Source of the DNA: Littorina saxatilis
Lineage: Eukaryota; Mollusca; Gastropoda; Littorinimorpha; Littorinidae
Reading direction: 5' to 3'
Length of the DNA stretch: 64,000 nt
Assembly (NCBI RefSeq): GCF_037325665.1
Contig: NC_090253.1
Coordinates: 41,980,650-42,044,649, forward strand
Position numbers and translations under genes: made by a program. Below the pieces are notes generated by a model that saw only the letters and a program-made list of their open reading frames with translations, ran no database searches and was not told the origin of the DNA. Each line of letters starts with the position of its first letter. Positions within the stretch are counted from its first letter, which is position 1. Of this stretch, positions 51,946-63,100 are shown piece by piece.

Positions 51946-52268
51946 CTGATGGGGTCTATGTCGACCAAAAGAGTGGGATTCCCTGTAGGTGGAGTTCCTG
52001 TAGGGAGATTTCCTGTATACAGGGAATCCCACAGGTTAGAGTTTTTCAATAAAACTTGCAAACCATACTCAAATTTCTAAGAATTATCACTAAAGATCGA
52101 AAAAAATCAAATTCTACCGATGTCGCTAAGAATCACGTGACTTTCAGCGATATCAGCGAAACACTACTGGAACTAGACCCTGTGGGATTCCCTGTATACA
52201 GGAAATCCCCCTAAAGGAACTCCACCCACAGGGAATCCCACTCTTTTGGTCGACATAGACCCCATCAG
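51946..52268. mobile_element. Fold-back element with 90-bp near-perfect arms
   Basis: The arms are 51946-52035 and 52179-52268, each opening (from the outside) with CTGATGGGGTCTATGTCGAC. They differ at about three positions. Inside each arm there are smaller palindromes around TTCCTGTATACAGGGAA. The 143-bp centre is unrelated AT-rich DNA. No target duplication is clear. Confidence 0.85.
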
Positions 52269-52357
52269 CCTTAGTCACAGCCATCAAGTAAATGTTGCGG
52301 TACAGTTTTGAAAAAAAAGAATTCTTTACTCACCGATACGGGGACAGCACAATACAA

Positions 52358-53138
52358 GGCCCCCCCCCCCCCCCCAAAAGTTTGGTTAAGGTAACATAGC
52401 CAAAAAAAATAGGGTAGGAAGGTAGGCAATCACTTTTTTTTTCTAACTTTTTTTTCTAATGTGTACAAATTAAACCTACTTGACAGGGAAATAAGTGTGC
52501 GACTCAAGCGCTTTCGCTTTCATTGCGTTTTCTGCACTCGTTTTCTTGTTTTTGTTTGTTGGCTCACGTAAGTGTAGCCTATGCGATCGTAACTTTGTCT
52601 GTCTGTGCGTGCGTTTGTGCGTGCGTGTGTGCGTGTGTGTGTATGTCTGTGGTAGAAACTTTAACATTTCCGAGTCTATGTGTGAGTGGTTATCCAAGAC
52701 TATGGATAAAGCTCGCATAAGATTACGTCACGGTCAAAAGTGTTTGACGTCAATTAATGCATCATGACTGCATGCCTCCCTGTAGTCTTTCTCTCTCGCG
52801 TGGTGTGTGTGGTCTCGGTCATTGTTATTTTGAGCGGGCCGAGACTATTTGGCAGTCGTGTCCCTGTAAGTAGGCTACATGCAGACACAGACAGATCTAG
52901 ATCTAGTGTCTCTCTTTCTTGCACAGTCGTCACCTAAGCTTACTGTGTGTGTGGGTGTGTATGTGTGACGGAGTGATTGAGTTTGTGTTACTGTTTGTCT
53001 ATTTCTTACGTGAGCCTTGAAGGCTTCGCCTCTTGTTTTTTTGTTTTTTTACAAATGTAATAAAAAGTTATAGGGTCGGCCCCTAAAAATAGGGTAGGTC
53101 GGGTTACCGTAACCACACCTATTTTTTTGTTTAGGCCC
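52358..53138 (+). mobile_element. Nested M1-type MITE, itself interrupted
   Basis: Left part AGTTTGGTTAAGGTAACATA with AATAGGGTAGGAAGG; right part TAGGTCGGGTTACCGTAACC and TTTAGGCCC. The middle, about 52556-53033, is bounded by inverted GGCTCACGTAAG (left) and CTTACGTGAGCC (right). It contains GT-rich and CTCTCTCGCG-type sequence, so a further element probably sits inside. Confidence 0.55.
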
Positions 53139-53155
53139 AATACACATTTTTGCTC

Positions 53156-53512
53156 AAGCCCGCTACTAACTACAGCCGAACTAGGTCGGCGAAAGTTCGG
53201 TGAATGTTACACCGTGCCTGGTTCGGTGTACTAACTAACTAGCGGCGAAATGTATCGGTGATTAGTCACATGATCAAGAAATATCACGTGAGAAGACTCG
53301 TGATCGGTTGACAGTATTTTAGCTGTCAGTATTGTCACTCTTCAAGGATGAAGATACAAAGTCAGTTCACCGATGACGTGCCGAGCGTTTGCAGGATTGT
53401 ATCGGCCAACCGCAAACATTACAGCTGCTACCGAAAAATAGGGGAATCCCCTGATTTGATGACCTCGCCGAACTAGTTCGGCTTGGTTCGGCTGTAGTTA
53501 GTAGCGGGCTTT
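53156..53512 (+). mobile_element. MITE family M6
   Basis: TIRs of about 26 bp: AAGCCCGCTACTAACTACAG-CCGAAC on the left and GTTCGGCTGTAGTTAGTAGC-GGGCTT on the right. The centre includes ATCACGTGAGAAGACTCGTG. Confidence 0.82.
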
Positions 53513-53699
53513 AGGAAAGCTTCATCAGGAAACAGACAAAAACAAAGGGTTTTGTTTAAATGTATCTTTCCCTTTGTTTGTGTGTTTCCTGATGATGCTT
53601 TCATAAGCGAAAATGTGTATTGTATTGTGCTGTCCTTGTATCGGTGAGTTCAGAATTCTTTTGTTTTTCAACTTCGTTCATCTCACCACAGTCAGTGAG

Positions 53700-53986
53700 T
53701 TTGTTTGTTTGTTTGTTTGCTTAACGCCCAGCCGACCACGAAGGGCCATATCAGGGCGGTGCTGCTTTGACATTTAACGTGCGCCACACACAAGACAGAA
53801 GTCGCAGCACAGGCTTCATGTCTCACCCAGTCACATTATTCTGACACCGGACCAACCAGTCCTAGCACTAACCCCATAATGCCAGACGCCAGGCGGAGCA
53901 GCCACTAGATTGCCAATTTTAAAGTCTTACGTATGACCCGGCCGGGGTTCAAACCCACGACCTCCCGATCACGGGGCGGACGCCTT
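53700..53986 (-). repeat. tRNA-headed SINE, family S4, next to the BRE1 start
   Basis: It has the same body as the copy at 35260-35565, with the distal part of the tRNA-like head absent. ACAGTCAGTGAG flanks it at 53688-53699 and 53987-53998, a 12-bp target duplication. Its edge is about 185 bp before the BRE1 start codon. Confidence 0.88.
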
Positions 53987-54172
53987 ACAGTCAGTGAGTC
54001 ACTTTGTTGTTTAGATTACAGTTTTGTTACTCGGGTTGTAATTTGCAGGTGTGGTTTTTTTTTCTTCAGATTCCTACTAAGACACCAGAAACCATTGGGT
54101 GGGACAAGGGGACCACCACTCTTTAGGGAAGAAGAGTGTCTTGGTAGCTGTTTTTCCCCTTCACTCGTCACC

Positions 54173-57100
54173 ATGGCTTCGAAGCGGCCAGCAGAGGAAT
54201 CACCAAGTTCCTCTGGTCAGCCGCCGACTAAGAAACCAGCCACTCTTTTTGAACACTACAAAATGGGCTCCATTTATTCTTTGGTGGGTGCCTTGGTTTG
54301 TTTTTGGTTTCAAAGTTTGTTTGACATTTATGATAAATCATTAAATGTGAAGACTTTGCCCCCTTTCCCCTCCCACTTACAATTTATGTGTAAATACAGA
54401 GGTTTCACTGACTTATGGAGTCATTTACAAACAGCATCCTTATTAATTGCTTCACCTTGAACTTGCTATGCCAAAGCCTCTGCTCTGCAGGCAGCTTTCA
54501 GGGGTCCCAGCTGACTGAAGGGGGAGGGGGGGGGGTGGGTCTCACCCTTTTGAATTAGAATTAAATTTCGCCTAGAAAACCACATTTCTCTTCATCCATG
54601 TTTGTTGTGTCTGAAAGAGGAATGTATGAACCAACTTTCCCAAAACATGAAGTTGATTGATGCAGCGGTTTGTTTGAAAGGAGTTGTGGAACTGAACTGA
54701 AGTCTGTCCTTGAAGGTGACCTGTCGTCTTGACCTTTGCAGGAGGAGCTGGACCTGAAGGTGCTGGTGTTCCAGAACCGGAAGCTGAGCGAGAGGATAGA
54801 GCAGCGCAAGAAGGTGGAGAACGAGCTGAGAAAGCGCATAGAACAGCTGGAGAACAGACAGCGAACAGACGACGCTGTTCTCATGATCGTCAACAGATAC
54901 TGGAATCAGGTGAAAGAAACTGGCGGGAACTGTTGAATGATGAAAGTGTTTGGCGAGAAGGATAAAAGGGGGGGGGGGGGGGGGGGGTTGGAGAACAGAC
55001 GACGCTGTTTTCATGATTGTCAACAGTAAGAAAGTATGTGTGAGGAAGCAAATTTTGACGATAATAATAATCTATCTGTGTTCTTTTCTTCCTCTCAGCT
55101 GGATGAGGACGTGAGAGTTCTGCTACAGAGGCTGGACGCTGAGACAGCGGATGAGACAGAGACCAAGAGTAAGCATTTCTTACATTTCTTCCTCTCTCTT
55201 CTGTTTTTGTTAGTGAGACACTAGTCCCCTTTCACAGCAGCTGCTCTGGAGTGTGCAGATTTATCACAGTGAGAATGAATAGCAGAGTTGTGTCCCTTCC
55301 AACTTGCCCCTCACTTGTGTATGAAAATCCATCTTTGTTGAATAAGTACAGTGGGACCCCCCCTTTTAACACTATTGTGACTAGCACTGCCACGGCGTTT
55401 ACGTCCTGCCTGCCCAAGCTTGCCACCAAGAAACTTCCCAAAAATCAGTAACTGTAAAGAAATCTGTCTTGCAAGCTTGAATTAAGTCCAATCACCACCA
55501 AATTTTGTGTACTAATTTAAAAATGGATGCCCAGTTCAGTCGTGCTATTTATAAGTTTGTCACGCGATTTGTTTTAGCAAAGGGGGGTGAAAGGGGGATA
55601 ATTTGTTTTTTTTTATGTTTTTTTGTGTGTGTTTTATTTTCTACTGCTTTTTTTAAAAGTTATTTTTTAACAGAAAGTATTATAAATAATGTTATAACCA
55701 AACAAGGTGTAAAACCTATGAATTAGCTGAAATATTGTTAACATTGTACACAGAAATAAGGAGACAGTACAAAGAAAAAAACAAACAAATCACGCATTCA
55801 CTCTCAGCATCCTGACTCAAATGAAACAAAACTGTAGATCTAACACTCACCAAATGATGTCCAGGTAATCCATATTGAATATAAGTCACATTTTCACAAC
55901 AAAGTACCAACTGTACACCTATGAACAATTCCAAAAGTATTTGAAGGCTCCAGCCATCCATTGTTATCAGTGCTGCCACGCCCCCATAGCTCCTGCACGA
56001 TTCCGAGATACATGTTCGTCTAGCAGTATCACCGCCAACCACGTGTAGTTTGCCGACTCGTACTAGCAACAACGGGACTGTTTCTTCCTCACTTTCACTG
56101 CTTGTATCGCTTTCGTGAGGCGAAAACGATACGTCCGAATCATGCTCTACGGGATCCTCTAGGTCCAACATCCGGAGAATCTCCTCCCGAGACAAGGCTC
56201 GCCTTTGATTCATTTTTTTTTCCTCAAAAACGCACACAAATCAGGCGAATTTGCAAATGGCAGAAGGGGACGCCAAGTGTATCAAGGGAAACAACTCAAT
56301 TTATTTGCAAGCTTCAAAAACCGGGAAGCAATCACGAGTCGTGTACCCTCTATGGCTGGTACTGAAAAATGCGCTTCCCGTCCATGGGCGTGTCAGCGCT
56401 GGTACTGATTTATCAGTGTCCCGTCGCGAAAGTGTTAAGACCTCCAAATATCTGAGAAAATCGGGTCTTAAAAAGTTATGAACCTTGTAGTCTGCGTAAA
56501 CAGGGTCTTAAAAGGGAGGCAGTCTTAAATTGGGAGGTCTTTTTTCCCCACTGTATTCAGTGTGCTTACCTGTCACATTTTGTGTCGACCGTGAACTGGA
56601 GCTCGACAACCATCTCTCCCTTGCGGAGGACCTTTTAATTTGTTTGTCTTATTTTTCTGACTCTTTTTTTTTTTACAATCTAAATTTGGGGTCAAACCCG
56701 GGAACATGCCCCTAATGGTGTACACTACATTATATTGTGCACGTTAAAGATCCCACGATTGATAAAAGGGTCTTTCCTGGCAAAATTGTATAGTCATAGA
56801 TAAAAATGTCCACTAAAATACCCGTGTGACTTGGAATAATAGGCCGTGAAAAGTAGCATATGCGCCGAAATGGCTGCGATCTGCTGGCCGATGTGAATGC
56901 GTGATGTATTGTGTAAAACAAAAATTCCATCTCACACGGCATAAATAAATCCCTGCGCCTTGAATATGTGCGCGATATAAATTGCATAAAATAAAAATAA
57001 AAAATAAAAATAAATCCCTGCGCTTAGAACTGTACCCACGGAATACGCGCGATGTAAGGACTGGGTGGCCGAGTGGTAACGCACTTGCGCTCGGAAGCGA

Positions 57101-60100
57101 GAGGTTGCGAGTTCGACCCTGAGTCAGGGCGTTAGCAATTTTCTCCCCCCTTTCCTAACCTAGGTGGTGGGTTCAAGTGCTAGTCTTTCGGATGAGACGA
57201 AAAACCGAGGTCCCTTCGTGTACACTACATTTGGTGTGCACGTTAAAGATCCCACGATTGACATAAGGGTCTTTCCTGGCAAAATTCTATAGGCATAGAT
57301 AAAAATGTCCACCAAATACCCGTTTGACTTAGAATAAAGGCTGTGAAAGGTGAATGCTCGCCTAATAGGATTGAGGTTTACTGGCCGATGTGAATGCGTT
57401 ATATATTGTGTGTAAAAAATGTCTCTTTGTCTGTCTGTCTGTAAAAAAATTCCATTTCAAACGGCAGAAATTAATATGTAAGCGCCTAGGGCTATATTTA
57501 GATTAGGCGCATAAAATGTTCATAATATAATAATAATAATAAGCCTCATATTGATTGATTGATAATGGTTTTACCGTGAGGGTGTTAAACATTACTTATC
57601 ATCACTCCAGACGAGAGCAATGAGACGACGTCCTTCCTTACGCTGCTCTCCACGTGGGACAAGCAAGAACTGGAGCAGCGACTGGGGCAGCGAGTGGAGT
57701 TCTCAAAACGCGCCATCGGCAAACTGCTGCAGGCCTTCGACAGGCTGCTGCAACGTAACGAGAAGATGCATCAGGCCATCGCTGACCGCCTGGAAAAACA
57801 GGTAGGTTGTAGGGTAGTTTGGATCTGTGGGTTGGGGGTGTGTATGTGTAACAGTGCCATGATGGGATATATTTTTGGTAGGTGAATGAATTTATACAGT
57901 GAGAACCCCATTCTAAGACCCACAAAAACAAAAAAACGCGGGATAGGGGGAAGAATTTACCCGATGCTCCCCAACATGTCGTAAGAGACGACTAACGGAT
58001 TCTGTTTCTCCTTTTACCCTTGTTAAGTGTTTCTTGTATAGAATATAGTCAATTTTTGTAAAGATTTTAGTCAAGCAATATGTAAGAAATGTTAAGTCCT
58101 TTGTACTGGAAACTTGCATTCTCCCAGTAAGGTCATATATTGTATTATAAAATGGGGGTAATTATACAGAGGTTAATGGACAGAAAGTCAGAGAAAACAG
58201 GGTCTTAAAAGGAGGGTTCCACTGTATTTGCATTCAAATTATTATCTTTACACCCCAAAGGAAGCGCTGTTGGAATCGGTAGACGCTGCAGCCACAGACA
58301 AAGAAGCCGACGCCACCGAGGGCAGCGGAGACAAGGCCAAGACTGAGGAAGCCGGCGAGAACGACACGGAGAAGAAAGAGGAGGGGGAGAAGGAGAACGG
58401 GGAGACAGAGGAGAAGAAGAAGGAGGAGGAGAAGGAGAAAGAGAAGGAGAAAGTGAAGGAGCTGGAGGATGTGGTGAAAGGGGAGCTGTCTGACCTGAGG
58501 AGAGAGGCGCGCCAGCTGCACAACCTGGTCACCCAGCTCCACCAGCAGCACCACGAACACACGCTCAAGGTCGGTTGTGGTAGAGTACTGGGAGGTAGAC
58601 ATCTGGGATTTTATTAGGGGGCCCGGTAGCTCAGTTGGTAGAGCACTGGACCTATGATCTGAGGGTCAGGGGTCCGAATCCGGGCCGGGCCGGTCACAGG
58701 TCAAGTTTATGTGCAGACTCACAGACGGTATCCATGTTCCACCCCCGTGTCGCCACTGTGGCACGTTAAAGACCTCGGTCATTCTGCCGTAACTGCAGGT
58801 GGCTGATTACACCTATACATGTGCACACCTGGGTAGCGCAGCTCTGTTGCTGCTAGCTTTCCACTGGGAGGAAGCCACCCTAATTTTCCAGCGATTGGAC
58901 AATAAAGTAATGAAAAGGAATTTTTATTATTTTTTTTTAAAGGACTGTGGCTAAAAAATAACTAACAAGTTTTCTTGTGAACAGATCTCAGAGCTGCAAG
59001 ATAAAGTGACTGCTGCGGAGACGGAGAGCGCCGAGCTGAAGAACAAAGTGGACGACATGGACTACGAAGCCAACAAAGCGGCGGAGAAAATCGACCGCCT
59101 GGAGCGACTGCTGACGGAAAAGTCTCAGAAACTGCAGTACTACACCGAGACTGGCACCACCGTCACCATCGAAGGCGGCAAGTCTGTCACCGGTCTCACC
59201 AGGGCTAAGGTAAAATTAACATTTTGAAATTGTGGATGGGTGTGTAGCCTCGTGATTGGGACGTCAGCCTTCTGTGTGGGAGGTTAAGGATTCAAATCCG
59301 GGCCGTGACTGGTGGGTTCAGGGGGGAGATTTTTCCGATCTCCCAGGTCAACTTGTGTGCAGACCTGCTAGTGCCTTATCCCTTTTCGTGTGCATACACA
59401 AGCGCAAAACCAAAGTGCGCACGGGGGGGAAAAAAAATGCAATCCATGTCTAGAGTTCAGTTGGATATAGAAACACGAAAATACCAAGCATGCATCCCCG
59501 AAATCAGTGTATGGCTGCCTATATGGCGAGGGGAAAACGGTCATTCAAGTAAAAACCATGGGAGTTTTAGCCCATGAACAAAGAAGAAGAAGCACTCAAA
59601 GTAGACGCACAGAGTGATTGAAAGGAGTAAGGTAAAAAGCAAAAAAACCAGGGGGAAGTAGGTATGTGTTTAATATGCAGAAGTAAACGTTATAGAGTAG
59701 GGTCATGGTGTGGTGAGATGGTTGCCGTTAACAAGGAGATGTGTATCAACCCAGCAAACTTCATTGCAACAGCATGACTGACTGCATAAATCCAAAAACG
59801 AAGAGACTGCCAACTTTCCAAAATTCAGAATCAAAAAACAAGAAAGGTAAGTTGTCGGAACGTTGTTATTGATTAAAAAAAATACGTTACCATCACAAAT
59901 ATAACGACCAAACGGTCTGTAACAAGATGGATGTAACATTTTTTGTCAATAACAACGTTCCAACACCTTACCTTTCTTTATTTTTGAGCATGACTGCTTA
60001 TGATTTTCTTGGTTACGTTGAGTTCATCATGCATCGCTGTGTCTTGCAGCTTGACGAGATTCTGTCGGACCTGGAGGAGAACCGGGAGCTGGCTACCAAC

Positions 60101-63100
60101 CGGCTGATGGAGCTGGAGAAGCTTACCGCTGACCACCAGGAGGCGCTCAAAGAGATCGAGAAGCTCAAGATGGATGTAAGTTTTCTGGGGCAATCCAAAT
60201 CTGTGCGATTTGACCGATTTCTGCGACAAAATTTTAATTTAAAAAAATGTTTTTCTTTACATGCATAATTTATCATTCACCAGAGGGGGTTACATTCATA
60301 TTTACAAGGCCAAAATGCATCAGCTTGAGCACTGAGAGTTGTTGGTGTTGTGTGTATGTGCAGCTTCAGCACTTGCCGGAGAGCGTGATCCTGGAGACGA
60401 CGGAGTACAAGTGCCTGCAGTCGCAGTTCTCCGTGCTGTACAACGAGAGCATGCAGATCAGGACGCAGCTAGAGGACTCCAGGAACCAGCTCCAGCTCAA
60501 CAAGAACACACACCTCAGGCAGATCGAACACATGGAGGTAAGCATCTACCTCTTTACCACCCCACCACCTGGTTTCCTCGTCATCTTCTTCTTCCCTTGT
60601 GTTGTCTCTGTCTTTAAGTGTGCACAGCATGTTTGAACAGTATTGGCGTTAACTGGTGATTACCGGTTGAAACGAGAAAATACCGGAACAAAATTGGCTG
60701 CCAGTATGACTTACCTGTAGATTTTTAGAACTACCGGGATTTTTTCGCTGGTAAAACAATAAAACCAGTACTCTGAGTTGGACTCTTACTGGTTCCAATG
60801 ACCAGCCTACCGTTTTTTTCTGGACTGTTTGCATCATAAAAGTTTGCGTACCGGTTTGAAAAAATACTAGCGCCATCACTGATGAATGCTTTGTGGAGTA
60901 CACTCATTTTTTTTAGTACACACAGTTTTGGGAGAGTACTCCAAGTGCAAAATGGGGTTCCAAGGTATGGGTAATGACGCCCAGTTGCAAGCACGCAGTC
61001 GCAAAAGGCAGACTCCATGATACACAATTTAAGCTTGACCTAGTACTTTTTGTGTGAACTGGTTTTTTTCACACCCTGTAGTTGATTTCTTATAACTTTG
61101 TGGTAAGTTTGCAAACGCCTGATTTTGTTTCTGTTACCAGTGTATAGCATGTCCGAAATAACTTAGAGGACATTTGTTTGTGTAGATAGAAGAGTTGGAA
61201 GGTCAGAAGCGGCTGAGGACAGAGATGATTCAAGCTGAAGACAACTACGCTCAGATGCGGAAAGAATACGAGATGCTGAGGATCGAGTTTGAACAGGCCA
61301 TGGCTGCTAACGACCAGAATGGTGAGTTGTCTGTTCTTTGCTAAACAGTGTCTGAAGTTTTTGTTTTTTTGTGTCTCAGTTGATTTAAGGGACATTTGTC
61401 GGTATAGATTGACTTTACATTGTCAGTGTTTATAAATGGCATGATTGTACACAGCAAGAAATATTAAAGCAAAACACTACATGAAAAGAAAAAAAATCTA
61501 GTTTTTTTTCCTCAGTTTTGTGTTATGCTTTTACTTTGCAGTGATGCATTAAAGTGTTGCTTTTAATATCTTCCATCAAGATCGTTCTTTTCAAATCTTC
61601 TGACAGTCATTTAAACTGCCAACTTATTTTTCAGTGACGATCAACCGAGAGATGCGTAACCTGATCCAGAGTCTGCAGAACCACAACCAGCAGCTGAAGA
61701 TGGAGTCGGCCAGACACAAGCGGCGCCTCAAGGAAACACAAGCCGAGATGGCAAAGGTCTGTGTTGCTCTCTTCCCATTGTGATGGTTAAAAGCATGATG
61801 TCTTTGTGTTATAGTGCAGGTCATGTGTGCACCCTTACTCAACATTGTTCAAGGTCTGAATTCAAGACTTTTTGACTCACATGCGAAGCAAAAGTGAGTC
61901 TATGTACTCACCCAAGTCGTCCGTCCGTCCGTCCCCCCCGTCCGTCCGGAAAACTTTAACGTTGGATATTTCTTGGACACTATTCAGTCTATCAGTACCA
62001 AATTTGGCAAGATGGTGTATGATGACAAGGCCCCAAAAAACATACATAGCATCTTGACCTTGCTTCAAGGTCAAGGTCGCAGGGGCCATAAATGTTGTCT
62101 AAAAAACAGCTATTTTTCCCATTTTCTCGGAAGTTTTTGAGATTCAATACCTCACCTATATATGATATATAGGGCAAAGTAAGCCCCATCTTTTGATACC
62201 AGTTTGGTTTACCTTGCTTCAAGGTCAAGGTCACAGGAGCTCTTCAAAGTTGGATTGTATACATATTTTGAAGTGACCTTGACCCTGAACTATGGATAAC
62301 TGTTTCAAACTTAAAAATTATGTGGGGCACATGTTATGCTTTCATCATGAGACACATTTGGTGACATATGATCAAGGTCAAGGTCACTTTGACCCTTATG
62401 AAATGTGACCAAAATAAGGTAGTGAACCACTAAAAGTGACCATATCTCATGGTAGAAAGAGCCAATAAGCACCATTGTACTTCCTATGTCTTGAATTAAC
62501 AGCTTTGTGTTGCATGACCTTGGATGACCTTGACCTTGTATTTTGGTAGGAAAAATGTGTAAAGCAGTTCTTAGTGTATGATGTCATTGCTAGGTTTAGT
62601 TATTTGACCTTGACCCTGAAGGTCAAGGTCATGTAAAGGTCAAGGTCAAGCATGTGAGTCGTATGGGCTTTGCCCTTCTTGTTGTTGTTAGGATTCTGTG
62701 CTTTTCACCCTGATGCAGTATTGACTCTCAAGGAAGCGTTTGACTCATGTAAAAAAAAAAGTTAACTTGAAGAGCTTAAGATATTTATAGTGATCTGTAG
62801 TTCATCTTCTTCGTCTTTTGTGTTCAATGGCTGAAACTCCCACATGCACATGTTTTTGCATTGGTAGGATTTTCCCCACCATTTAGGTAGCCATACACCA
62901 TTATCGGGGGTTGATCTGTACTTTAAAGCCTCTTTTGCAAGACCTGGTCTTCTCAAACTTTCAGTCTTCAGGAACTTTGTGGATTTACCTCTTTTTCAGT
63001 ATTTGGAAGGCTTCCCATTTTTTTGTACCTAACTTTCTCAGAATTTAAAGAACTGAAAACGTAGGAACTACCGTGCAATCATAGTGGACATTACTGAAAG

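Larger units (their letters stand above)
52305..53671. mobile_element. Palindromic element whose left arm holds two other nested elements
   Basis: The right arm (about 53570-53671) is continuous. Its complement on the left is found in three pieces: 52305-52357 (ACTCACCGATACGGGGACAG, CACAATACAA), 53139-53153 (AATACACATTTTTGC) and 53511-53549 (GAAAGCTTCATCAGGAAACA). An M1 MITE (52358-53138) fills the first gap and an M6 MITE (53156-53512) the second. Confidence 0.75.

Noticed and set aside
53933-54460. 175-codon frame starting upstream of BRE1
   Set aside because: Its first 80 codons lie in SINE and 5' flank, and its end is intron; the BRE1-like start is the ATG at 54173.
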